This document shows, piece by piece, positions 11,017 through 20,442 of a DNA stretch of 52,932 bases (positions are counted from its first letter, which is position 1; every line of letters starts with the position of its first letter). Below the pieces are notes generated by a model. The model was not told where the DNA came from. It did not search any database and worked only from the letters and a program-made list of their open reading frames with translations. Source of the DNA: Acanthaster planci (taxonomy: Eukaryota > Echinodermata > Asteroidea > Valvatida > Acanthasteridae). The translations under genes were made by a program, and so were the position numbers. The stretch lies in contig NW_019091557.1 in the NCBI RefSeq assembly GCF_001949145.1, forward strand, positions 450,943 to 503,874. Direction: 5' to 3'.

Positions 11017-11622
11017 GAAACTGCCCAAGGAGCTACAAAGTAACAATGTGGGAAATTGTTTTGTTGGCATCAGGTGAGGAGAAGTTAGAAATTTGCTATA
11101 AATTTGCAAACAAAGGTTACAAACCTCAACGACTTTGAGTTGGGGACATACATACAAAATCATAGTTGACTTCTTGGCAATGTAGAAATGTCATTTTTCT
11201 GATGAAAAACTCAAAATCTAATCTATGGCTAATCCTCTAAACAATAACAATCATTGCTGAAGCAGTTGGTAAAGTATGAGTCTATGCGATATAGTTGGTA
11301 AAGTTGAGTATATGTTGATTGGAGATACAACATAGTAAGTACATGTAGTAACATGGAAAAATGTGGTGTTCATGAATGTTTCCCAAGTTAAGAGTCGGAT
11401 TTCAGCTGAGACCTTTGCCTTTATCATAAATTTAAATAGTTTTGAAGTTGAAACCAATTATGTGCAGTTTATTGACACATTTTCTTTTTTCTTACCCTCT
11501 TGCTTGAAACATTTCAAATACATGTACAATGTATGTTTAACAAAAACCGGAGCCTGCTGTAAATGTAGTGGAGTAGAATCCAAGGATTTGTCAGTCATTA
11601 ACAGACAATGATTGCAATGTAG

Positions 11623-11820
11623 GAAAAACAAACTCCTGCAAAAAAAAGAAATCGATGGAAAAGGCTCGAAACTGCTGCCGTGAAATGGCTAGAACAACAG
11701 GCAGCAAAGCAAGCAGAAATTCAGAGAACGGAAGATGAACAATTGCTACATGTGCAAAATTACAAGACGGGAAGAATTGATAGGCTTCTACATAAATTAC
11801 AGCGTAAGGGAAATCAGTAA
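11623..11820 (+). CDS. Candidate terminal exon, helical charged protein
   Basis: An acceptor, caatgtag, ends at 11622 and opens a 65-codon frame ending in taa at 11818-11820. The product is strongly charged and helical: KRNRWKRLETAAVKWLEQQ, then QAEIQRTEDEQLL and a basic RLLHKLQRKGNQ end. A poly(A) signal lies 210 bp downstream. The basic start and long helix would fit a DNA-binding or scaffold protein, but that is inference and no family is recognised. It is probably the 3' exon of the gene that starts near 9463. Confidence 0.42.
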   Translation, partial: EKQTPAKKRNRWKRLETAAVKWLEQQAAKQAEIQRTEDEQLLHVQNYKTGRIDRLLHKLQRKGNQ

Positions 11821-12029
11821 ACATCTCAGTGAAAATCCAAGACTATTCGCTTTGAATTAGAAATATTTATTGGTTGGGGAGTTCATTTCACGTATGAATT
11901 AAGTGTTTGTTTTTCATACAGTAATTTATTCAAATTTTTTTTGTAAAAGCCAAAGGAAAGCATATATTTGTCTCATTTGAACATTTGTTGATGGTGAAAG
12001 GTATTCGATTCCATACTGTTTTAAATTAA

Positions 12030-12035
12030 AATAAA
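12030..12035 (+). promoter_or_regulatory. Candidate poly(A) signal
   Basis: AATAAA lies in AT-rich DNA 210 bp after the stop of the 11623-11820 exon. A plausible cleavage signal for that gene, judged on position alone. Confidence 0.35.
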
Positions 12036-12423
12036 GAACCTTGAAAACAAATTCGGTTTGAATGGAGATACTGGAGTTTTACAAGAATGATCACAAAGCT
12101 TTGTACACGGAGCTGGAGATATCAGTTTGTCTCATTAAGGTTTCTTTTTTCAAATAATTCCAGTTGTAATTCAAGTTTTCAGAACTGGATATATCTCAGG
12201 CTAAAATTTTGAAGCATACATGTACATTGTATAGAGGCCTGAGAAATCCCCCACCCATTTTAACTTTTGGAACAGTCCAACAACTCAGTACTAGTACCTG
12301 CAGAACATGTGATCCTGTGTGGTAATTCCCGAAAAAGACCATACCGAGAGAGTAACATAAACATCCTCTCCCTGTTGCAAGTGTAACAATACGGGCGATT
12401 CACAATAGTGCACCCCCAAATTC
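12036..12423. other. No gene; probable boundary of gypsy-1
   Basis: Non-coding. It includes the junction between the flanking gene and gypsy-1. A full 5' LTR matching the 3' LTR was not found here. Confidence 0.45.
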
Positions 12424-12447
12424 TAGGGTGCCATTTTTCCGTGCTAC
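12424..12447 (+). repeat. Possible 5' LTR terminal remnant
   Basis: Twenty-four bases (tagggtgccattttt...gtgctac) match 19073-19096 at the end of the 3' LTR with one difference. Upstream sequence does not match, so the 5' LTR appears truncated to its last bases. Confidence 0.45.
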
Positions 12448-12594
12448 TTTTTTTCATTTCTTTTGGTGGAGAATACGGGTAGGGAGCATTTTCCATTGGA
12501 ATTTAGCCAGGTGTTTTGGTGTGAAGAGGCAGTTGTTTTTTTTCACTAGGGTAAGCCAACACAGTGTTTTAGGTTGGGAAGCTTTGCATTACCA

Positions 12595-13602
12595 ATGGCC
12601 GAGACACCAACGATGTCGGTGCCCATGTCTATTGCACCAAGCACCTCTCCACAACTAACACTATACCCCTACGGAGAGGGTCCAATTCTCCATCAATCAC
12701 CTGCAGTGAAGGGAAAGACTGACTACCAGCCCCAGCATTTCATGGCAGCCCCTCAGCCAGTAGCTGCCTCCCCACTCCATCTTGCCGATTTTGACCCCAT
12801 CCCGATTAAGACTGATGATGGCTACCAGCGACCAAGTCAACAGTCAAGAATGCTGACAACACACCAGGTGAAGGGTGTAACCACATTCACTGGCAAGGAG
12901 AAGCATGGCCCCAGATTGGAGGACAAGATCCGGGACATCTGGTTCCTGCTTGAATGTAAAGGAACAGCCCCAGGAACCCTCCAGTTTCATGAGGTTGTGA
13001 GACACACTGGAAGAAAGGCGAGAGAAGTGCTACTCAATCTTGAGGGGAGGACACCAGAGGGCTTAGATGCCGATAAAGCCTTTTCTGAGCTCCTTGAAGA
13101 ATATGGTGAGGATAGGAGTGCTATGTCCCCCTTGGCAAAATTCTACTCCAGAGTGCAACGTGAGAATGAGACGCCAAGCGAGTTTGCCATTTCACTGGAG
13201 GCCACACTTTGGGAAGTTGAGGAGATGAGGCGACGCCGAGGCCAGAGTTGCATCGAGGAAGAGAGCACAGACAAGACTTTGGCCACTCAGTTTATGTGCG
13301 GGTTGAAAGACCTTCATTACAAGCAGCGATTGGCCCCTATGCAACCAAGATCCATGACTTTTCGTGACATTCGCCAGGAGTTGCACATCATTGCCGAAGA
13401 GGAGCGACAGGCAGAGGAAATCTGCAGATGGCGCACTCCCCTTTACACCATGGGTGAGCTTGCCCAGAGTTTGCCTCAACAGAAGACCGAGGGGAGGCCC
13501 CAGAAACAGTCACCAGTAGTGAAAGAGACCACTTCTCCCCACCAAGTGATGCTATCACCCCTACTTTTCAGCAACTCCTGTCCAAACAGATGGAAGAGAT
13601 GA
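12595..13602 (+). pseudogene. gypsy-1 Gag (capsid region)
   Basis: ATG 12595 opens a 335-codon frame beginning MAETPTMSVP. It has a Pro/Ser/Gln-rich N-terminus of about 90 residues, then a helical capsid-like region: GVTTFTGKEK, a W at DIWFLLE, GKAREVLLNLEG-type helix text, and FYSRVQRENETPSEF. This resembles the capsid of Ty3/gypsy and of PNMA-type domesticated Gag proteins. The frame breaks near 13600. The neighbouring frame continues with a Gln/Met-rich helix and the zinc knuckle follows at 13742. In an active element Gag would form cytoplasmic virus-like particles. Confidence 0.85.
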
Positions 13603-13609
13603 AGGCAGT

Positions 13610-13798
13610 GTGTCAGGAACAGGTTGCAGCGATGGGCCGACTTCTAAATGCCCAGCAGCAACACGAACAACGGCTGATGCATCTCAAAGCAGTCATGTTC
13701 CCTCCGCAAGTAGGCCACATCAGAAGGCTCCATACACAGGATGCTTCAACTGTGGAGGCATGAGGCACCTCGCCAGGAATTGCCCCGAGGACCGTTGA
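13610..13798 (+). pseudogene. gypsy-1 Gag nucleocapsid zinc knuckle
   Basis: The frame ends with CFNCGGMRHLARNC, a complete CX2CX4HX4C knuckle at residues 45-58 of this frame, followed by tga at 13796-13798. It is the RNA-binding nucleocapsid end of Gag. It is out of frame with the capsid frame upstream, so at least one frameshift lies near 13600. Confidence 0.9.
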
Positions 13799-13829
13799 GT
13801 GCCCCCTCAAGCCAAATGCGTGGCACAGA

Positions 13830-14438
13830 ATGACCAACAGGCCCGAGTCCAAGCCCAAACCGTCCATTCCCACCAGCTCAAGCCCAGACAAAGGAGGTCC
13901 CATTAAACAAGCAGAGCCTGCAGATATAGGGCGGTCAGCAGGTTCATCGAGCAAATGCCCACCTAGTCAAACCTGTCTGGCCCCCGATCATCCAGACAAA
14001 GTCCAAACAGTGGCTGACCATCATGTAGGAGGAGAGGCTATAATCCCTTTCCCTGGAGCCGTTAACTCTGCAGAAGTTAAGGTCTCTAGAGTTTTCACTA
14101 CGTCTCTGCTGGACACTCGCTCCCAGGTTACTACCATAATAGATGAGTACATAAAGAGGCACCCAACCCTGAGCCAACAACCCCTTCGCCCTGCCGATGT
14201 GTCCATAAGTGGAGCCGGAGGACAGGTTGTTCCTCATCGTGGTGTTATTGAGGTGGACCTTGAGGCATTGGGTCAACACATTTGTAAAGTACCAGCATTT
14301 GTTGTTCCAGTAACCCCTTTGAGACGTGAAACCCCAGTTCTTATTGGCACCAATGTAATCAGAGCTAGTCGAGACAAGATGAAATGGACCCATGGGCGGC
14401 GCTTCATGGAGAAGAGTCAGAGGTTATCCCAGTCTTAG
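13830..14438 (+). pseudogene. gypsy-1 retropepsin-like protease, DTG altered to DTR
   Basis: After about 75 residues of Pro/Ser-rich linker, the frame reads TTSLLDTRSQVTTI (active-site residues 95-97), then a conserved GAGGQVVPHRG flap region and PVLIGTNVI near the end. In retropepsins the active triad is D-T-G. Here codon 14118-14120 is cgc, giving Arg in place of Gly, which should abolish activity. The rest of the fold looks complete. The enzyme would have processed the Gag-Pol polyprotein. It lies between the zinc knuckle and the RT. Confidence 0.85.
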
Positions 14439-14507
14439 TTTGAAGCTTTTTGATTCGTAAATGCAGATGGCGCTGACATTGCTCATGCAGATGGAGAAAT
14501 TGGACAT

Positions 14508-14882
14508 TTGCGGTTTAATAGGAAGCATCCACTGGAGATTCGACAGAGGACAGAGGTTTCTTTCTTGGCTCAAGCCCCACGTGTTACAAGGGAAAGGAAG
14601 TTTACTGCCTTGGTGGATGGAAAGGATGGGCAACTAGCAGTTGGTCGACTGTTGGTGGAAGTGACTGGTGGTAAGGTGCCTGTCAAGCTCCTGAACACCT
14701 CAAGTGAAGTGGTGACCATCCGGCATAATATGAAAGTCGCCACACTGTCATGCATCACAGCTGTCTGTGAGGTGACCTCAGAACAGAAAGTTCTCTCTGG
14801 ACAGGAAATACCGGATGTAGACTTATCTGAGGCAGCTTTGTCCTCAGCTGAAAGGAAAGCTGTGGAGGAACTGCTTGCCTGA
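14508..14882 (+). pseudogene. gypsy-1 PR-RT linker region
   Basis: An open frame between protease and RT carries a beta-rich segment (KFTALVDGKDGQLAVGRLLV, then GGKVPVKLLNTSSEVVTI) and ends in a helix (LSSAERKAVEELLA) before tga. This is the usual linker upstream of gypsy RT. The last helix normally leads to the region before the fingers, which the next frame continues at 14892. It is separated by a stop from its neighbours. Confidence 0.7.
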
Positions 14883-14891
14883 AACAATGAT

Positions 14892-15479
14892 GTGTTTTCC
14901 ACTAACTCCTTTGATGTGGGTTGCACCTCGATGGTGCTGCACGAGATACCCCTTGTTGATTCACGCCCTTTTCGACGAATTCCACCCTCCCAATTTCCAA
15001 AGGCGCGGGAACACATCAAAGAGTTGAAGGCCAATGGCATTATAAAGCCAAGTCAGAGCCCATTCGCCTCACCGATTGTTATAGCACGAAAAAAGGATGG
15101 TCGCATAGGTCTCTGTGTTGATTACCAACAGCTGAATGCGAGAACTGTCCGTGATGTTCATCCCCTTAGCCGAATAGATGAATTCCTTGATGCACTGGGT
15201 AATGCTAAGTACTTCTCTTGCCTAAACCTGACCTCAGGCTACCTACAGGTGCAGATGGCAGAGCAAGACCGCCAGAAGACAGCTTTCACCACTCCGATGG
15301 GGCTCTTCGAATACACACGCATGCAGTTTGGTTTGACTAATACACCGGCAGCCTTCCAACGGTTGATGACCATAGTCTTTGGGGACCTCAACTACTCTCA
15401 AGTCCTGATTTACTTGGATGACTCAAGCCCTCTAAGTGCCATCTGTTCCACACGGAGGTCAGTTACCTTGGGCATGTGA
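14892..15479 (+). pseudogene. gypsy-1 reverse transcriptase
   Basis: The fingers and palm of a Ty3/gypsy RT are clear: GIIKPSQSPFASPIV, RKKDGR, LCVDYQQLN, then FSCLNLTSGYLQV, TAFTTPMGLFEY, MQFGLTNTPAAFQ and YLDD at 15411-15422. Two defects stand out. Motif A reads LNL where the catalytic Asp is expected (aac at 15225-15227). Directly after YLDD about 35 codons of the palm/thumb are missing, and the text jumps to the HTEVSYLGH region in another frame. The enzyme cannot be active. Confidence 0.92.
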
Positions 15480-16140
15480 TATCCGAGACAGGAATTTGAA
15501 CCGATCCAGCAAAGCCTGAGGCAGTTAAGCGATGGCCAACCCCTACGAACAAGAAGGATGTCCGGTCTTTCTTGGGCTTCACTGGATACTATAGGAGATT
15601 TATCAGGAGTTACACCCAAATAGCCAAGCCATTGTTTGGGTTGGTAGGTGGAAAGCAAAGTGTCAGAGATGGGCCATTCGTATGGAGTGCAGATTGCCAG
15701 GCTGCATTCAAAACACTCATTGAGAAGGTGACGACAGCACCCATCCTTGCTTTCACCGACTACCAACAGCCGTTCTTTGTTCAGACCAATGCTTCAGGTG
15801 ATGACCTCGGAGCCGTGTTGGTGCAGAAAGAAGATGGCAAATAAAGGGTGATTGCCTTCGCTAGTCGGACCCTAACTGCGGCAGAGTCGAAGAATCCAGC
15901 CCACAAGCTGGAATTTCGGGCACTTCATTGGGCAATGACGATGAAATTCCACGAGTATTTGTATGGGCAGAAGGCTACGGCTATCACGGATAACAATCTG
16001 TTGATCTACATCATGAAAAAGGCCAAGCTTGATGCTCATAGCTAGCGGTGGGTCAGTGACTTCTCTGTGTTCGACCTGGACATTGTGTTTCGGCGGGGAG
16101 AGCTAACACCAACGCTGATGCTCTGTCAAGAATTCCCAGG
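15430..16140 (+). pseudogene. gypsy-1 RT connection and RNase H
   Basis: It begins with the YLGHVIS motif of the thumb/connection, then RSFLGFTGYYRRFI and the RNase H domain. RNase H shows VQTNASGDDLGAVL (the family has D where N stands after QT), FASRTLTAAE, KLEFRALHWA with the Glu kept, and AITDNN with its Asp kept. A stop at 15842-15844 and another at 16043-16045 break the frame. The last RNase H Asp region is degraded to TPTLML-type text. The N-for-D change and the stops make it inactive. Confidence 0.88.
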
Positions 16141-16249
16141 GAGAAGGTTAACCAGATCCTTGATGAGACGAATCAGAGAATGTCTGTCCCTAGAAAAGCT
16201 TAAGGTGACTCTGTAATGAGTGCCTATCTCACTGGAGATACCAAAGTGA

Positions 16250-16674
16250 NNNNNNNNNNNNNNNNNNNNNNNNNNNNNNNNNNNNNNNNNNNNNNNNNNN
16301 NNNNNNNNNNNNNNNNNNNNNNNNNNNNNNNNNNNNNNNNNNNNNNNNNNNNNNNNNNNNNNNNNNNNNNNNNNNNNNNNNNNNNNNNNNNNNNNNNNNN
16401 NNNNNNNNNNNNNNNNNNNNNNNNNNNNNNNNNNNNNNNNNNNNNNNNNNNNNNNNNNNNNNNNNNNNNNNNNNNNNNNNNNNNNNNNNNNNNNNNNNNN
16501 NNNNNNNNNNNNNNNNNNNNNNNNNNNNNNNNNNNNNNNNNNNNNNNNNNNNNNNNNNNNNNNNNNNNNNNNNNNNNNNNNNNNNNNNNNNNNNNNNNNN
16601 NNNNNNNNNNNNNNNNNNNNNNNNNNNNNNNNNNNNNNNNNNNNNNNNNNNNNNNNNNNNNNNNNNNNNNNNNN
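16250..16674. other. Assembly gap (425 N)
   Basis: A run of N inside gypsy-1. It removes the end of RNase H and the zinc-binding N-terminus of the integrase. Open frames crossing it are not real evidence. Confidence 0.99.
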
Positions 16675-17159
16675 GATACAAGGAAACAGGCCACCCTGGA
16701 AAGCATTCGGACAACTCGCCCACTGGAACTTGTCTGTGTTGACTTCCTGTTCCTGGAGAGGTCAAAGGGAGGATGTGAGCACATCTTGGTGGTCACAGAT
16801 CACTTCAGTCGCTACACACAGGCTTATCCCACGAAAGATGAGAGGGCAGCGACGGTAGCAAGTGTCCTTTGGGAGAAGTTTATGGTTAATTATTGTATCC
16901 CAGAGAGATTACATTCAGACCAAGGGAGGTGTTTCGAATCCCGTGTTATCCAAGAGTTGTGCAGCTTGCTCGGGGTGAAGAAGACAAGGACCACACCTTA
17001 CCACCCTCAGGGAAATGGCATGACCGACAGGTTCAATCGAACTCTGCTATCGATGTTGGGAACTCTAGAACCACAATGCATGTGGGTGCACTCACACACG
17101 CATGCAACTGCAGCAGACATGAGTCCATCGGACTCTCCCTGTTTCATCTGATGTTCTGA
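16675..17159 (+). pseudogene. gypsy-1 integrase core, catalytic Glu replaced by Asp
   Basis: The rve-type core reads LVCVDFLFLERSKGG (first Asp), VVTDHFSRYTQAYP, LHSDQGRCFES (second Asp) and TPYHPQGNGMTDRFNRTLLS. In Ty3 integrases the last motif is NG-x-x-E-R-x-NR. Here the Glu is Asp (gac at 17026-17028), changing D,D,E to D,D,D. A frameshift near 17080 moves the end of the domain (HACNCSRHESIGLSLFHLMF) to another frame, which ends at tga 17157-17159. Its N-terminal half is in the gap. Confidence 0.9.
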
Positions 17160-17262
17160 GAAAACGAAAGGTACCCGTTGACCTGCTTTGTCCAGCAACA
17201 GACCCAGAGCACTCTAACCCAGCCCCGACCCTTCAACATACGTCCAGTGACTCAGACAGCAT

Positions 17263-17844
17263 ATGCGCAAGGTCTTTCGGGAGGCACAGCAGACTTCGGA
17301 GAGGTCAAGGGCCAGACAGAAAGCGGGGTATGACAAGAAAGTGCGTGAAAGTGTCATACAACCAGGAGACAGAGTCCTTGTGGCCAACAAGTCGGAGCGA
17401 GGGAAGTCTAAGTTAAAGGACGGGTGGGAAGCCGTCCCACGTGTAGTGGTACAGAAATTGCAGGGCATTCCGTCTTATATTGTGCAGAGAATAGGCGCCC
17501 CGGTTGTGAGAACCCTGCACCGCAACATGCTGATGTTGTTTCCGTTCAATATGATCCCCTTCAAAGATTCAACTTCTGGACAATACGAGACTGACACAGC
17601 AGAAGGCGTACCTGTAGTCCCACCACCAGATAGCTTCAAGGATTCCAAGACGGGCCACAGCTCATCAGGGGATGCAAACTTTGAGAAGAATTTGCTGGAG
17701 GAAGCTCAAGATTCCTCTGACAGCCTGGCAGCTTCATCAAGGAGAAGTGCGACTTTCCACGGCCCTGCACGAGCCAAGGTCGCCGACAGTGGTGCAGGGG
17801 ATTCTTCTTCAGAGGACGAACAACTCACACGCCCTCGACGGTGA
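17263..17844 (+). pseudogene. gypsy-1 integrase C-terminal domain and tail
   Basis: The frame starts inside the helix that follows the core (VFREAQQTSERSRARQKAGY, DKKV) and continues with PGDRVLVANK and a small beta barrel ending VRTLHRNMLM. This is the GPY/F-like integrase C-terminal module of Ty3 elements. About 100 residues of Ser/Asp-rich tail follow. No chromodomain signature is visible, so it is not an obvious chromovirus. It ends 95 bases before the 3' LTR. Confidence 0.82.
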
Positions 17845-17938
17845 CAAATTAAGCCCCCTGATAGGTTTGGCGATTGGTTGTAGGTTCCCTTAAGTTCTCT
17901 CATTGTTGAGGACAACAATACTTGTAAATGGTGGAGAG

Positions 17939-19096
17939 TGTAAGGAGGATGATTTTAATCGTCTACATGTTCAATAACTTCAGTTCCCTCCCACTTGAAA
18001 ATGATTTTTTTTTAGCTTGATCCTGCCCCTGGTAAGGTAACATCATTCTCACAGTAATTAGACCCTTGAACAAAGAGCCCCTTTGATTTAGCACCATGTG
18101 CTCAGCATTCCTTCTAGACCCACTCAATTTGCAGCCTGGCAGTGAAGAGCACACACCACATTTTTATGAGTTCTCTACCCCTCGCCTAGTCTGCCGTTTT
18201 ATTCGGTAAGTTCCCCTTATATTACTTCGTTTTCCTTAATGAAACTGTTGGAAAGAAGATTTTATTGTGTGCTGTAGATTACCCTAGGTTCTATTCAGGA
18301 TATTTTTATTACATGGTGAAGTTTTTTGTTGTATTAATACAATGAATACAGTCAGGTACATGTGCATGTACTTGAGTTTCCATCCTCTCGGTCAATCTTT
18401 AGTCTTATTTTAAAAAATAGGTTTATCTCATGTTTTATGAAATACATGTAACTTGTGAGAGATTGGTATTACGGCATGATCATGTTTGTGCTCGATTCCT
18501 GAAGTCTACAGATTTACTCCTGTTCCTGATTTTTTTATGCATTCTTACTAGATTATGTTTGCCATTTTATTGCTCTGTCTTTATTAGTGATGTTCTTTGC
18601 TGTTGGGATGGAAAACTAGAGGAATTTGGTTTTGACAAGCTTTAAATTTTACTCATCGTAATCTGTGTAGTTTGTGCCACAGTCATGACTAAAATGTATT
18701 ATTTTGCCCTGCATACCTGTGTTGGAAGGATTCAAGTTCTCAAACATCTTTTTTTCACACTTCAGAGCTGTTTTCACGTTGTGTTTTTCTTAAGCCTAAG
18801 TATTCAACAGTGATTTTCTTTCTTGTTTTGTCTATTACACTGTACATACAACTGATACATGTAGAAGAGTCACATTCATAGGATCAGTGGCCCTGTATGT
18901 AGAGAGGTGCTTTACGTTAGTGTTTCAGCAGTTTAGACTTGGTCCTTAGTCCTTTGGTTAATATTAGCACCTAATTTTCCTTGCAACTCGTCCCTACCTG
19001 ATCAAATTTGAACTTTTTTTAGCGGGTTCCCCAAATTCTGGTTTGTTTTTTTTAGTTTATTTATACTCAGTTTAGGGTGCCATTTTTCTGTGCTAC
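17939..19096 (+). repeat. gypsy-1 3' LTR
   Basis: A purine-rich run (ggtggagag) precedes a TG at 17939-17940. Non-coding AT-rich DNA then continues to ...gtgctaca at about 19097, where the 24-base match to 12424-12447 ends. About 1.16 kb long. The start is set by the purine tract and TG only, because no full 5' copy exists for comparison. Confidence 0.55.
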
Positions 19097-19539
19097 AACA
19101 TCATTATACAAAACTCATGCTGCTGCGAAAACCCATTTTCAGAATGGCAGACCGACTACGGACAGACACACTGCAAACAACACGTGGGTGCAGTAACAAA
19201 CGTGCACGTGTGTAGTGTAAGCGTGAAGCTGGTTCCCTTAACGCCTTCCACATGTAGGTTTTACCATAACAGTATCTCATTAGAATATAATTTACCCATG
19301 GCTGGGAATGCAGGAATACCTCATTCCTAAGATGGCCGCGAGTCACGTTGGCTTTAATTCCCCGGCAGTCCAGGACAACCATGTCAGTTAATCGTTAATA
19401 ATTGTTAATAGACCATTAATCACAGTATACTAGTTGTGTGTCAAAACCTGTTTGTAACAAAAGACCATTACACGTGCGTAATTGGCAGGATAAGATGGTG
19501 GGAGATTTTATGGATTGTTTTCATCGTGTCAACTAAACT
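19097..19539. other. Short spacer without a gene
   Basis: About 440 bp between the gypsy-1 LTR and the BEL-1 target site. No motif recognised. A minus-strand frame across 19104-19382 shows no family features. Confidence 0.5.
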
Positions 19540-19544
19540 GTGAT

Positions 19545-19975
19545 TGTGACGGCAGCAGCCTGCTGCGTACATTCCTGCTACATGGTGGCGCTGTTCCGCT
19601 AACTACATTTTTCCATGACCACATTTTTAACAGACATCGTTAGTAAATTTTGACTCAAAGAACCCTGAAGTTTGTCTCATAACCTGACCTAAGGACAGAG
19701 TTTTTACGTGAACCACAGTGAACTAACGCCAACCATCATGAATCATCGTGACACCTGTGAATTCATTAATGCCTTGACATGTGAAATCCCTTGAATACCA
19801 GAACACTTGTGAAATCCCATTATTGGCATAATTCCTGTGAAGGTTGTAATGTGAAACCTTGTGAACCTGTATTAAAGAACTCAAGCTCGTTAAATACACA
19901 ATTTGTCAACTTGAACTTTGAACTTGAATTGAACTCAAGGGAGCTTTATAGAGCAATTAACCGAAAACCGCCACA
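19545..19975 (+). repeat. BEL-1 5' LTR
   Basis: TG...CA ends, aligned over its length with 25743-26181. It is preceded by gtgat. An attaaag near its 3' third (attaaagaactc) may serve as a poly(A) signal. Confidence 0.95.
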
Positions 19976-19998
19976 GTAAAAACTCTTCTTGGGACAAG

Positions 19999-20400
19999 AT
20001 GACAGACACGAATGTGATAGACAACATACAATTTGGCGAATCAGTTTCAGTCATCAGCTTTGGCAGCAGACGATCCAATACCAGTTCCAGACATTCAAAC
20101 ACCGAGCTTATTCATATCACGGAGGAGCAGAAGAGAGCAGAACTTCAAGCACGATCTGCAGTGATTGATAAAATGCATGAACTGGAACTGTCAAAACGCT
20201 CACTAGATCTGGGGAACCAACGACTCATGAAACAGATGGAGATCAATCGCCTTGAATTCGAAAGACAAACGGAGAGGTTGAAACTTCAAATGGAAATCGA
20301 TGTGAGCAGTGCCAGGCTACAAGTTCTTGACAGATATGACGGTGAACTTTCTCAACTGAAGGCACCCCCACTTATCAATATGAATGACCTCCCCCAGTAA
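19999..20400 (+). pseudogene. BEL-1 Gag N-terminal coiled coil
   Basis: ATG 19999, 24 bases after the LTR, opens a 133-codon frame. After a Ser/Arg-rich stretch it holds a long amphipathic helix (HITEEQKRAELQARSAVIDK, then MKQMEINRLEFERQTERLKL). Such a coiled coil is typical of the BEL/Pao Gag N-terminus. It ends with taa at 20398-20400, and the protein text continues in another frame just after, so a frameshift or point stop ended it. Confidence 0.82.
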
Positions 20401-20442
20401 TAGATGGGCCATTTACTGAGGCAGTTACTGAGAGTTCACTGA

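Larger units (their letters stand above)
12424..19096 (+). mobile_element. Ty3/gypsy retrotransposon remnant (gypsy-1)
   Basis: The order is gag, CCHC knuckle, PR, RT, RNase H, integrase, C-terminal domain and 3' LTR, the Ty3/gypsy arrangement. Stops and frameshifts split every region and a 425-base gap cuts the integrase. The 5' LTR seems lost except for its last 24 bases. The right end is taken as the end of the 3' LTR. The element is dead but still legible across its whole length. Confidence 0.87.

Noticed and set aside
13613-15040. Minus-strand frames of 113-156 codons over gypsy-1
   Set aside because: Antisense shadows of gag, protease and linker.
16930-16960. tRNA-like T-loop word (ttcgaatcc)
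   Set aside because: It falls inside integrase coding text and no cloverleaf arms surround it.
16216-17151. A 311-codon open frame across the N run
   Set aside because: It is open only because the gap contains no stops. Only the part after 16675 is real integrase text.
19104-19382. 92-codon minus-strand frame between gypsy-1 and BEL-1
   Set aside because: Low-information Arg/Ser-rich text without motif, bounded by transposon edges.
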